Assembly: GCF_009828065.1 (NCBI RefSeq)
Contig: NZ_WTYK01000002.1
Location: 124,001-188,000, forward strand
DNA length: 64,000 nucleotides
From: Croceibacterium soli
GTDB lineage: Bacteria > Pseudomonadota > Alphaproteobacteria > Sphingomonadales > Sphingomonadaceae
Direction: 5' to 3'
Under the pieces are notes generated by a model. That model had not been told where the DNA came from. It searched no databases and saw nothing but the letters and a program-made list of their open reading frames with translations. This document shows positions 52,591-60,991 of the stretch, piece by piece. Both the position numbers and the translations under genes were made by a program. Numbering within the stretch: position 1 is the first letter of the stretch; each line of letters starts with the position of its first letter.

Positions 52591-52998
52591 ATGGCGGCCG
52601 CACCCCTCAAGCACTGGGCAATCCTGACCGGTTTGCTCCTGACAGCCTGCGGCGATGCCGCGCAAGGCCCCGCCGGCGCCGACCCCGTGGCGGCAGCCGG
52701 CGATCCGGACACGGCAGTCGCAAGTGCCGCCGACCCCGCGCCCAGCCCGGTCCATCCGACGATGACATCGCCCGTGGGCCCCGCGGTTCCTTCCGACTGC
52801 AATGCACCCAAGGCCGAACCGTTCATTGGCCAGACCGCGACGCCGGCTGTGCGCGAGCGCCTCGCCGCGGCAGTCGCGCCGATCGCCACGATCCGCTGGG
52901 TCGGCCCGGGCCAGGCGACGACCGAGGACTACAGTCCGCAGCGCCTCAATGTCATGCTCGACGTCGGCGGAGCGATCACCGAAGTCCATTGCGGGTAG
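52591..52998 (+). CDS. I78-family peptidase-inhibitor-like lipoprotein (2)
   Basis: The 135-aa protein starts at ATG 52591, 34 bp after the yceI stop. An earlier in-frame ATG at 52513 overlaps yceI and is less likely. A lipobox follows the hydrophobic segment (LTGLLLTAC, Cys about 20). After an Ala/Pro-rich linker, the I78 domain shows DCNAPKAEPFIGQTATPAVR, IRWVGPGQATTEDYSPQRL and GAITEVHCG. It is a paralogue, rather divergent, of the protein at 51407-51814. Confidence 0.82.
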   Translation: MAAAPLKHWAILTGLLLTACGDAAQGPAGADPVAAAGDPDTAVASAADPAPSPVHPTMTSPVGPAVPSDCNAPKAEPFIGQTATPAVRERLAAAVAPIATIRWVGPGQATTEDYSPQRLNVMLDVGGAITEVHCG

Positions 52999-53032
52999 AC
53001 AAACCGCGGCGCCTCTCCCATATGCCGCAGGC

Positions 53033-53080
53033 ATGTACCGCCGCGACATCCTAGCGCTGCTTCGACTTACGCGCCCTTAG
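53033..53080 (+). CDS. leuA leader peptide (15 aa)
   Basis: A 16-codon frame encodes MYRRDILALLRLTRP and a TAG stop. Four Leu codons are CTA, CTG, CTT and CTT; three of these are uncommon in this GC-rich sequence, where CTG and CTC dominate. Its last bases form a hairpin (53069-53086, ACGCGCC-CTTA-GGCGCGT) and can alternatively pair with 53125-53134. This is the architecture of a leucine-sensing transcription/translation attenuator before leuA. It was read by eye and is too short for ordinary gene finding. Confidence 0.65.
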   Translation: MYRRDILALLRLTRP

Positions 53081-53181
53081 GCGCGTCCCCTGCCCGTGCC
53101 CAACGATGGGCCCGCGGGCAACCTGCCTAAGGGCCATTCACCAACACGTCGAAATCGCCGCGCGGATGCTTGCCGCGCGGC
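53069..53181 (+). promoter_or_regulatory. candidate attenuator structures before leuA
   Basis: Four pairings were found. H1 is ACGCGCC/GGCGCGT (53069-53086). H2 is TGCCCG/CGGGCA enclosing GCCCA-ACGA-TGGGC (53091-53120). The long-range pairing is GCCCTTAGGC (53073-53082) with GCCTAAGGGC (53125-53134), a perfect 10-bp match excluding H1. H4 is a 9-bp hairpin GCCGCGCGG/CCGCGCGGC (53157-53181). No T-run follows any of them, so the mode of control (termination, Rho, or leuA initiation) is open. Confidence 0.55.
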
Positions 53182-53206
53182 CTCCATGCAACAAGGCACT
53201 TTCCCG

Positions 53207-54892
53207 ATGGCGATGCTCAGCGATCCGAGCCGCAAGTACAGGCCCTTCCCGCAGGTCCCATTGCCCGACCGGCAATGGCCCTCGCGCATGATCACCCAGC
53301 CGCCGCGCTGGCTGTCGACCGACCTCCGCGACGGCAACCAGGCGATCGTCGACCCGATGGACGGGGTGAAGAAGAACCGCTTCTTCGATCTCCTCGTGGA
53401 GATCGGCGTGAAGGAGATCGAGGTCGGCTTCCCGAGCGCGGGGCAGACCGAATTCGACTTCATCCAGGGCCTCGTCCGATCCGGAAAGATCCCCGATGAC
53501 GTGATCGTCCAAGTGCTGACCCAGTCGCGCGAGGACCTGATCCGCACCAGCTTCGCCAGCCTGGAAGGCGCGCGCGCGGCGATCGTCCACCTCTACAACG
53601 CGGTCAGCCCCGCCTGGCGCGAGATCGTCTTCCGCATGACGCCCGAGGAAGTGCGCGAAGTGGCGGTCAAAGGCGCAAAGGTCATGCGCGACGAGGCGGG
53701 CCGGCGGCCGGACACGGACTGGCACTTCCAGTATTCGCCGGAAACGTTCTCGACCGCCGAGCTCGATTTCTCGATCTCGGTCTGCGAAGCGGTGATGGAC
53801 GTGCTGCAGCCGACGCCCGAGCGGCCGATCATCCTCAACTTGCCGGCAACGGTCGAGGCGGCGACGCCGAACGTCTACGCCGACCAGATCGAGTACTTCT
53901 GCCGCAACCTGCCGAACCGCGAGAGCGCGGTGATCAGCCTGCACACCCACAACGACCGCGGCACCGGGGTGGCCGCGGCCGAGCTGGGGCTGATGGCCGG
54001 CGCCGACCGGATCGAAGGCTGTCTGTTCGGCAACGGCGAGCGCACGGGCAACTGCTGCCTGGTGACGGTCGCTCTCAACATGTACACGCAAGGCATCGAC
54101 CCTGGGCTCGATTTCTCCGACATCGACCGGATCATCGAGACCGTGGAGTACTGCAACCAGCTCCCGGTCCACGAACGCCATCCGTACGGCGGCGAGCTGG
54201 TCTTCACCGCCTTTTCCGGCAGCCACCAGGACGCCATCAAGAAGGGCTTCGCGGCGCAGGAACAGCGCAACGACGAGCTGTGGCGCGTGCCCTACCTGCC
54301 GATCGACCCGGCCGACCTCGGCCGCAGCTACGAGGCGGTGATCCGCGTCAACTCGCAGTCCGGCAAAGGCGGTTTCGCCTGGGTGCTGGAGCAGGACCAG
54401 GGCCTCAAGCTGCCCAAGAAACTGCAGGCGGACTTCTCCAGGCACGTCCAGCGCCTCGCCGACGAGCTGGGCCGCGAGCTCAACGCCGCCGACATCTGGC
54501 AGGTGTTCCGCGAAGCCTATTTCGTGAAGGTGGAGAAGCGCCGCTTCCGCCTGGTGGACTTCGAGGAGACCCGTGCCGGCGACGGAGACCGGATCTTCAC
54601 CGGGACGATCGAAGTCGACGGGCAGGAGCAGAGCGTCAGCGGGCGCGGCAAGGGGTTGATTTCCTCCGTGCTCGCGACGCTGAAGGAGGCGTTCGGGCTC
54701 GAGCTCGAAGTGGCCGATTACTCCGAGCATGCGCTCGGCACCGGCACCGATGCCCGGGCGGCGGCGTACCTCGAATGCACCCTGCCCGATGGCCGCGTGG
54801 TCTGGGGCGTCGGCATCGACCAGGACGTCGCCACGGCCAGCGTCCGCGCCATCCTCAGCGCCGCCAACGGGGCGAGCCGAAGCGCCGCCTAG
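53207..54892 (+). CDS. leuA: 2-isopropylmalate synthase
   Basis: The 561-aa enzyme condenses acetyl-CoA with 2-oxoisovalerate, the first step of leucine synthesis. It is of the long LeuA type with start MAMLSDPSRKYRPFPQVPLP. The catalytic TIM barrel has STDLRDGNQAIVDPMD, the metal-binding HTHNDRGTGVAAAELGL and GCLFGNGERTGNCC. The C-terminal allosteric domain (from about 430) would give leucine feedback. I choose the ATG at 53207 with AAGGCA eight bases upstream. A Leu-rich leader peptide precedes it. Confidence 0.95.
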   Translation: MAMLSDPSRKYRPFPQVPLPDRQWPSRMITQPPRWLSTDLRDGNQAIVDPMDGVKKNRFFDLLVEIGVKEIEVGFPSAGQTEFDFIQGLVRSGKIPDDVIVQVLTQSREDLIRTSFASLEGARAAIVHLYNAVSPAWREIVFRMTPEEVREVAVKGAKVMRDEAGRRPDTDWHFQYSPETFSTAELDFSISVCEAVMDVLQPTPERPIILNLPATVEAATPNVYADQIEYFCRNLPNRESAVISLHTHNDRGTGVAAAELGLMAGADRIEGCLFGNGERTGNCCLVTVALNMYTQGIDPGLDFSDIDRIIETVEYCNQLPVHERHPYGGELVFTAFSGSHQDAIKKGFAAQEQRNDELWRVPYLPIDPADLGRSYEAVIRVNSQSGKGGFAWVLEQDQGLKLPKKLQADFSRHVQRLADELGRELNAADIWQVFREAYFVKVEKRRFRLVDFEETRAGDGDRIFTGTIEVDGQEQSVSGRGKGLISSVLATLKEAFGLELEVADYSEHALGTGTDARAAAYLECTLPDGRVVWGVGIDQDVATASVRAILSAANGASRSAA

Positions 54893-54962
54893 CCACCCTC
54901 GCCGGAACTGCGCTATGCAGGTTCCGTTGAGAGCTCGAAACGTTTCGATCGGGAGACCCGCA

Positions 54963-55208
54963 ATGCGCATACTCACTTTGGCCACACTGACCGCCGGCCT
55001 TGCCCTCGTCGGCTGCTCCGAACGCACGCAGGACAACGCGGAAGAAATGGTCGAATCCGCCGCCGCCGACGCCGCCGCCAACACCGAGCAGGTCCTCGAG
55101 GAAGGCGCCGAAGCCGCGGGCAACGCCGCCGAAAACCTCGACCAGGAAGCCGCCGAAGCCGAAGCCGACGTCCAGAACGAGCCGACTGCCGAGGCGCAGG
55201 TCGACTGA
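54963..55208 (+). CDS. small Ala/Glu-rich lipoprotein
   Basis: The 81-aa protein has a lipoprotein signal (LATLTAGLALVGC, Cys about 18) followed by a strongly acidic, Ala/Glu/Asn-rich helical region with heptad-like spacing (AAANTEQVLEEGAEAAGNAA). It looks like an Lpp-like or entericidin-like surface helix, but no family is assigned. GGGAGA precedes the ATG. It lies alone between leuA and recJ. Confidence 0.78.
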   Translation: MRILTLATLTAGLALVGCSERTQDNAEEMVESAAADAAANTEQVLEEGAEAAGNAAENLDQEAAEAEADVQNEPTAEAQVD

Positions 55209-55299
55209 TCGAACGCTCGGTCACCGCACCTGTTGATTGCGCCGCCTAAACCGGCGCCCTCCCCTGTTGCCGTGAGCGCTACTGCGGTAGGTCGTGCGC

Positions 55300-57081
55300 A
55301 TGGCGACCCGTGCGGCAGTATTCGGCGTAGAAACCTCCCTCAGCGGCAAGGCCTGGCGCTGGCGCGTCGGCAACATGGAGCTTGAGGCGGGCGCAGGCGG
55401 ACTGGAACACGGCATCGTCGACCAGTTGCTGATGGGCCGCGGGATCGTGCGCGAGGAGCTGGCGCTGCACCGGCAGCCCAGCCTGCGCAGCTTCCTGCCC
55501 GACCCGTCGATCTTCAACGACATGGATACGGCCGCCGACCGGCTGGCTGAAGCCGTGCTGACGAACGAGCAGGTCACCGTCTACGGCGACTACGACGTCG
55601 ACGGCGCGACCAGCGCGGCGCTGCTGATCCGCCTGCTGCGCATGCTGGGCCACGATGCACGCTACTACATCCCCGACCGCCTGCTCGAAGGCTACGGCCC
55701 TAGCGGTGAGGCGCTCGTGCGGCTCGGCGCGGAAGGGTCCAGCCTCGTCGTGACGGTCGACTGCGGGGCGATGGCATTCGACGCACTGGCCGCGGCGCAC
55801 AACGCCGGGATCGACGTGATCGTGGTCGATCACCACAAATGCGCCGCCGAGCTTCCGCGCACGTTCGCGCTGGTCAACCCGAACCGGCAGGACGAGGCCG
55901 AGGATGCCGCCGGCCACGGGCATCTCGCCGCAGTCGGCGTCGCCTTCCTGCTGGCGGTGGCCGTGGTTCGCACATTGCGCCGGCGCGGCTACTTCGAGAA
56001 CCGCAAGGAGCCCGACCTGTTCTCCCTGCTCGACCTCGTCGCGCTCGGCACTGTGGCCGACGTCGCCGCGATCCGCGGGCTCAACCGGGCGTTCGTCGCC
56101 CAGGGGCTCAAGGTGATGGCCCACCGGCGCAACATCGGCATGGCCGCGCTAATCGACGTCAGTAGGCTGACCCGCCCGCCGAGCTGCAGCGACTGCGGCT
56201 TCGCCCTGGGGCCGCGAATCAACGCCGGCGGCCGGGTCGGAGAAGCGACGCTCGGCGTGCGTCTGCTGACCACCGAGGATCCCGACGAGGCGCGGGCGAT
56301 CGCCGAGCAGTTGTCCGTGCTCAACGAGGAGCGCCGCGGCATCGAGGCGATGGTGCAGGAAGCGGCCGAGCAGCAGGTCGCGGCGCAGCACAACCGCGCC
56401 GTGCTGACCCTGGCCGGGCGCGGGTGGCACCCCGGCGTGATCGGCATCGTCGCCGGCCGAATCAAGGAGAAGACCGGCAAGCCGGCCCTTGTCATCGCGC
56501 TCGACGAGGAAACGGGCCAGGGCAAGGGCTCGGGCCGTTCGATCTCCGGCGTCGATCTTGGAGCTGCAATCATCGGCGCCAAGGACAAAGGCCTGCTGGT
56601 CGCCGGCGGCGGGCACGCGATGGCCGCAGGCTTGACGATCGACGCGGACAGGCTCGACGCGTTTGCCACCTGGATCGACGGCCAACTCGCCCCGGCCGTC
56701 GCGCGCGCCTCGACCGAACAGGCGATGACGCTCGACCTTGCGCTGGCGCCGGGCGGGCTCACGCCGGGACTGGTCGAGACGCTCGAGAGCGCGGGGCCTT
56801 TCGGCGTCGGCTGGCCCGCGCCGCGCCTGGCAGTGGGGCCGGTGAGGCTGGTGCGCGCGGAGTTGGTCGGCAGCGATCACGTCCGCCTGATCGCCGGCGG
56901 ACAGGACGGCGCGTCGTTCAAGGCGATCGCCTTCCGCGCCGCCGAATCCCCGATGGGCCAGGCGCTGCTGCACGGTTCCGCCGGACGGCGCCTGTGGCTC
57001 GCCGGTCGCGCGAAGATCGACGACTGGGGCAGCCGCCCGCAGGCGGAACTGCACCTCGAAGACGCTGCCTGGGCAGATTGA
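55300..57081 (+). CDS. recJ: single-stranded-DNA-specific exonuclease RecJ
   Basis: This 593-aa 5'-3' exonuclease acts in recombination and mismatch repair. The DHH phosphoesterase motifs are VYGDYDVDGATSAALLIRLL, VVTVDCG and VVDHHKCAAELP. The DHHA1 part has LVAGGGHAMAAGLTI, and an OB-like region ends the protein. Conserved GPRINAGGRVG and GWHPGVIGIVAGR are present. The ATG at 55300 is preferred over GTG 55294 because of the spacing to TAGG. Two tRNA genes follow. Confidence 0.96.
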   Translation: MATRAAVFGVETSLSGKAWRWRVGNMELEAGAGGLEHGIVDQLLMGRGIVREELALHRQPSLRSFLPDPSIFNDMDTAADRLAEAVLTNEQVTVYGDYDVDGATSAALLIRLLRMLGHDARYYIPDRLLEGYGPSGEALVRLGAEGSSLVVTVDCGAMAFDALAAAHNAGIDVIVVDHHKCAAELPRTFALVNPNRQDEAEDAAGHGHLAAVGVAFLLAVAVVRTLRRRGYFENRKEPDLFSLLDLVALGTVADVAAIRGLNRAFVAQGLKVMAHRRNIGMAALIDVSRLTRPPSCSDCGFALGPRINAGGRVGEATLGVRLLTTEDPDEARAIAEQLSVLNEERRGIEAMVQEAAEQQVAAQHNRAVLTLAGRGWHPGVIGIVAGRIKEKTGKPALVIALDEETGQGKGSGRSISGVDLGAAIIGAKDKGLLVAGGGHAMAAGLTIDADRLDAFATWIDGQLAPAVARASTEQAMTLDLALAPGGLTPGLVETLESAGPFGVGWPAPRLAVGPVRLVRAELVGSDHVRLIAGGQDGASFKAIAFRAAESPMGQALLHGSAGRRLWLAGRAKIDDWGSRPQAELHLEDAAWAD

Positions 57082-57150
57082 TCGCAAAGCGTTCGGTAGC
57101 GGGTTGACCATAGGCCTGCACCCCCCTAAGTGCCCGCCACGCACCGAGAC

Positions 57151-57225
57151 GGCCCCTTCGTCTAGCGGTTAGGACGCGGCCCTTTCACGGCTGAAACACG
57201 GGTTCGATTCCCGTAGGGGTCACCA
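57151..57225 (+). tRNA. tRNA-Glu (TTC)
   Basis: The 75-nt gene includes an encoded 3' CCA. The acceptor GGCCCCT pairs with AGGGGTC; the T arm is CGGG-TTCGATT-CCCG; the anticodon loop CTTTCAC (57182-57188) shows anticodon TTC at 57184-57186. It reads GAA and GAG by wobble. It lies 69 bp after recJ and is followed 27 bp later by a near-identical copy. Confidence 0.98.
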
Positions 57226-57252
57226 TCGGCGCGCGCTATGCCTCAGCGGCAT

Positions 57253-57327
57253 GGCCCCTTCGTCTAGCGGTTAGGACGCGGCCCTCTCACGGCTGAAACA
57301 CGGGTTCGATTCCCGTAGGGGTCACCA
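57253..57327 (+). tRNA. tRNA-Glu (CTC)
   Basis: This 75-nt gene with encoded CCA is identical to the tRNA at 57151-57225 except that the anticodon loop is CTCTCAC, anticodon CTC at 57286-57288. It reads GAG only. The pair is evidently a duplication with a wobble-base change. Confidence 0.97.
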
Positions 57328-57430
57328 GGCGAGAACGCCCTCACATCCAGTTCGGCTCCAAGCTCCGGCATCTTCCGGCCACGCATGCCCGCGGCGAATG
57401 AAGCTCGAGGGTCCGCAGCGCCGCCGGGCG

Positions 57431-58324
57431 CTAGTGACCGTGACCGTCTTGCCAATGCTCGGGGGCCGCATCTTCGGCCCAGATCACGAACGTGGTCACC
57501 TGCGTATCGCCGCCGAGGTCTCTCACGAAGACTCTCGGCCGACCTCTCCTATCCGTGGCAACCGATCGGCCCCACTCGCTGCGGACATGGCCGATGCCTC
57601 TGCTCGGCGGCGCCGCGGCAGGTGCTCTCGGGGCTCGGGCGGTGCTCGTGTTGCTTGTCGGCTTGGTCGACGTAAGCTGCGTGCTGTCGAGGTGGTTGTA
57701 GATCAACGCCAGTTGATCCAGATCGTGCTGATTGGCCCGCTCATTGTTGAGCGTGCCGTTCGTACCTTTGGTGCCGCTCGGATCTCGACTGTAGTCCATG
57801 CAGGACCCCAGGTTCCGGTTCGACATGTCGACATCCTGGTGGTCCAGCCCCAACGTGTGGCCAATCTCCTGGCACATGACGGAGCGGCGCCAGGCCGGCG
57901 TGTTGTAGGCAACCTGGGAGAAGTAGGTGTCGTTCAGCTTGGCGGTGCCCTGCACGACATGGCCGCCGCTCGACCAGACTTGACCGAGGCCTAGCCAGCC
58001 CGTGGCACCGTATGACGCATTGCAGACTTCGACGCGGCCATAAGTCGGAGCACACGCGACCGGATCCTTTCCGCCGCTCGCGACGACGGTGTCCAGCGCG
58101 GCAGCTCGGGACCAGTCGACTGCGGCGGCTTGCAGGTGGGCGTCCCAGGCCGTGCCCACGTTGTCGCCCAGGCGTATGCTCAAGGGTCCTGTTCGAGACC
58201 AGTGATAGGTCGACCAGGAGTGGTTGGCCGTAGCGGGAAATACCGCAAGCACGGCCAACGAGGCGGCGCCGACTGCTGACAAACATGCGCGAGCGGCAAA
58301 GCGAGGAAAACGAGGAGCGGTCAT
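57431..58324 (-). CDS. matrixin-like secreted protease with altered zinc motif
   Basis: The 297-aa protein has a signal peptide (AVGAASLAVLAVFPATA). A metzincin-like domain spans about 35-210 and a low-complexity Ser/Thr/Pro-rich tail follows. The zinc motif reads QEIGHTLGLDH at 152-162: two zinc His and Glu are in place, but the first His of HExxH is Gln. A Met-turn-like SCMDY lies at 174-178. Several Cys (CAPTYGRVEVC) may form disulfides. It might be a variant active enzyme or an inactive binder. It lies downstream of the TonB receptor on the same strand, 138 bp away. Confidence 0.78.
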   Translation of the reverse strand: MTAPRFPRFAARACLSAVGAASLAVLAVFPATANHSWSTYHWSRTGPLSIRLGDNVGTAWDAHLQAAAVDWSRAAALDTVVASGGKDPVACAPTYGRVEVCNASYGATGWLGLGQVWSSGGHVVQGTAKLNDTYFSQVAYNTPAWRRSVMCQEIGHTLGLDHQDVDMSNRNLGSCMDYSRDPSGTKGTNGTLNNERANQHDLDQLALIYNHLDSTQLTSTKPTSNTSTARAPRAPAAAPPSRGIGHVRSEWGRSVATDRRGRPRVFVRDLGGDTQVTTFVIWAEDAAPEHWQDGHGH

Positions 58325-58462
58325 CCTGGCGATCCTTATTCAGGTGGTCCGCTAACGTCCCGTTCGAGCACGAGTTCCAATGCCGCTTGCCCGTTAAGTA
58401 TATGTATTCGCTACGGGTGATGGCCTAGGCGGCTTTCGGGCGGCGTCACCGACCTTCACGCG

Positions 58463-60781
58463 TCAGAACTGTTGGCGCATCCCGAACACGATGCTGCGGC
58501 CACGCAGCGGCGACTGGTTCTTCACGAACGAGGTGTGCGAGAGCGCCAGTTCATTGGTGAAGTTCGTCCCCCTCGCATAGAGTTCGGCGTACTTGCCCGA
58601 GCCCCTGTCGAACCGATAGGCCAGCGTGGCGTTGACCATGTCGTAGCCGCCCGTCCGCGTCTCATAGGATGCAGAGCGGTTCTGCGCGAAAGTGCGGTAG
58701 TACTCCGCGTCTGCCGAGATCGGGCCGAGCGCCCATTCGTACCGCCCGCCCAGCCGCCCCGGCGAGATGCGCGGCAGGTTGTCGTTCCCGTCTTTCAACC
58801 TGGCGCCGACATAGTCGCCGAACACGGTCAGGCGCGAAACGGGCGAGAGGCGGTAGCCGGCCTGGCCGTCGATGCCGGTGAAGCGCGCGTCGGCGGCGGT
58901 GTAGAGCAGGTAATTGTGCGGAATGCCGGATTCGCTGTCGGTTTCGATCAGGCGCGCGAAAACGTAGTCGTCGATCTCCTGGCGGAACAGGCCGATCTCG
59001 AACTCCAGCGGACCACCCCGCTTGCGCACGGTGAGGTCGATCGAGCGCGCCGTTTCAAGGACATCGGTGCGACTCTCGGGAAACGAGGACGATGCGCGCC
59101 GCGACTGCGTGAGGCCGACCTCATAGCTGTTGGTGGCAAGATTGTTGCCGTAGGCATAGAGCTCGCGAAGGTTCGGCGCCCGCTCGGTCCGCGCGAGCGA
59201 TAGCGCGACCGAATACCCGCCGTCGAGGTCCCAGGTCGCGCCAAGCGAAGCAGAAAGCGGTCCGTTCTTCGTGCCGGGATTGTTGCGGGCATAAAGCTTG
59301 ATCGCATCCTCCCGCATGGCATTGCGCCAGTCCGGGCCATAGATCTGGAGGAGGAGGGGGAGGTAGATGGCTTCCAGTTCAGGCGACAGGATCACCACGA
59401 ACTGCCCCGGCGGCAAGCTGATGTCGCGCCAATCCTTGCGAATGCCGAGCTCGACATGGACGGGCCCGAACGAGCGACGCTCGCTGAGGAACATGCCGAC
59501 GTTCTTGGTCACGTGGTCGTAAGGCGGGACGAAGTCGAAGAAGCCGAACAGCTCCGCATCCTCCGTCAGAAGGTCGTCCAGGATATGCAGGTCATTGATG
59601 TTGAGGCCGGTGAAAGTCCCGTGCGTATATTGCACGCCGAACGTACCTGTGGATCCCAGCAGCGGCTTGTGGGTCAGTTCGATGCGCCCATCATGGACTT
59701 CGTTGGTATAGTGCGAGAAGAGAGCCGGCCCGTCGATCTCGTCGTGCCGGTAATCCGTGTAGGAGCCTCGCAGCCGGACACGGTAGAACCCCGGAAGCAG
59801 ATCGGCGTAGTCCGCCCGCACATCCACCCTCTCGCTGCGCAGCTTGATGGAGGCGGTGTGGTCGTCCGATGAACCGAAGTAGTCGGTGAACTCGTCATGC
59901 GCTGCGCAATGAAGATCGGGGCCACCGTGGGTATGGCAAACGGCGTTGCGGTGTGAATGCCCCGGCAGGCCATAGTCGCTGTCCTGCCGTGTATAGGCGG
60001 CGCCGATATAGCCCTTGGGCGTGATCAACGACGCGCCGAAGCTGTAGCTCGATCCATCGGCGAAGGAGTCCTTGAGCTTGTCGGTGCCGAAAGCGTTGGG
60101 CACCTCGTAGTCCTCGCCGGCATGCCACGACCCTTCGGCATGCACCGCAAACCGGCCGAGGCCGGAGGTGACGCGGCCGACGATCGTCTTCTCCTCGTCC
60201 CCGGTGCCAAGCCGGAACTCCATCGCGCCGGAATATCCGCGCTCCGGCACGGCCTTGGGCACTTTGCCGTCGATCAGATTGATCGCGCCGTTGAGTGCAT
60301 TGCCGCCATAGCGGATGGCGGCGGGCCCGCGCTGGATCTCGATCGCGTCGAGCAGCAGCGGATCGGTGGCGATGGCATGATCGGGCGAGACCGACGAGGC
60401 GTCGAACAGATTGGCTCCGTCGGACAGGATCTCGATCCGCGGCAGCGTCTGGCCGCGGATCACCGGGCGCGAAGCCCCGCCGCCGAAGTTGTCGAGGTGC
60501 ACGCCCGGCAGCCCGGCGAGCGTCTCGCCCAGCCCGCCCTGCCGGCGATGGGCGAGTTCGTCGCCCGTTAGAACCCGGACAGGCGTGGTAGCCGGCATGT
60601 CGGGCGAGGTCAGCGAACCGGCGGTGACGATAATGTCGCCGGCGCGCGTGTCCCGATCCTGCTCAGTGTCCTCTGCAGCGGCCTCTTCCGCGATCGCTGC
60701 GACCGACAGCATGGTCACCGCCGCGGCCGCAGACAGAAGGCTGACACGCGTCCCGGCCCGATTGGCAGATGTTTTACCCAT
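58463..60781 (-). CDS. TonB-dependent receptor with a His-rich loop (zinc-receptor-like)
   Basis: The 772-aa outer-membrane receptor has a signal peptide (about 1-35) and a TonB-box-like region near DIIVTAG. A plug domain (~60-180, RPVIRGQTLPRIEILSDGAN) leads into a 22-strand-type barrel ending in the C-terminal Phe (FGMRQQF). A loop at about 271-298 holds six His (275, 277, 283, 285, 291, 295) and two Cys. Such loops mark the ZnuD group of zinc importers, so zinc or a related metal is the likely substrate. The ATG at 60781 has a G-run about 11 bases upstream. Confidence 0.85.
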   Translation of the reverse strand: MGKTSANRAGTRVSLLSAAAAVTMLSVAAIAEEAAAEDTEQDRDTRAGDIIVTAGSLTSPDMPATTPVRVLTGDELAHRRQGGLGETLAGLPGVHLDNFGGGASRPVIRGQTLPRIEILSDGANLFDASSVSPDHAIATDPLLLDAIEIQRGPAAIRYGGNALNGAINLIDGKVPKAVPERGYSGAMEFRLGTGDEEKTIVGRVTSGLGRFAVHAEGSWHAGEDYEVPNAFGTDKLKDSFADGSSYSFGASLITPKGYIGAAYTRQDSDYGLPGHSHRNAVCHTHGGPDLHCAAHDEFTDYFGSSDDHTASIKLRSERVDVRADYADLLPGFYRVRLRGSYTDYRHDEIDGPALFSHYTNEVHDGRIELTHKPLLGSTGTFGVQYTHGTFTGLNINDLHILDDLLTEDAELFGFFDFVPPYDHVTKNVGMFLSERRSFGPVHVELGIRKDWRDISLPPGQFVVILSPELEAIYLPLLLQIYGPDWRNAMREDAIKLYARNNPGTKNGPLSASLGATWDLDGGYSVALSLARTERAPNLRELYAYGNNLATNSYEVGLTQSRRASSSFPESRTDVLETARSIDLTVRKRGGPLEFEIGLFRQEIDDYVFARLIETDSESGIPHNYLLYTAADARFTGIDGQAGYRLSPVSRLTVFGDYVGARLKDGNDNLPRISPGRLGGRYEWALGPISADAEYYRTFAQNRSASYETRTGGYDMVNATLAYRFDRGSGKYAELYARGTNFTNELALSHTSFVKNQSPLRGRSIVFGMRQQF

Positions 60782-60821
60782 ACGATTTCGATCCCCCCAA
60801 CCGACTCGTCCCTCGGGGTAC

Positions 60822-60834
60822 GATATACTATATC
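60822..60834. promoter_or_regulatory. palindromic operator candidate before the TonB receptor
   Basis: GATATA-C-TATATC is a perfect inverted repeat centred 47 bp upstream of the receptor start, in the 210-bp gap after the methyltransferase gene. It is AT-rich against a GC-rich background. A metal-responsive repressor of the Fur/Zur type could bind here; that is inferred from the receptor's likely role. Confidence 0.4.
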
Positions 60835-60991
60835 TCGAAAGGGTCAAACGGCTGGAGGGCAGTCCTGATTGCGCAACTTCCAAGCAGGGCTAAAGGCAGG
60901 CGAGATGTCAGCCGCCAGTCGAAGTACGGCCGAGTGTAAGGGCACCCTATATCATCAGTCAGGCGCCAGGGGCGGTGTGCTCGGGCGCAGT

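Noticed and set aside
53138-55123. 661-codon minus-strand frame opposite leuA
   Set aside because: It is the antisense shadow of leuA; the leuA frame is intact and conserved throughout.
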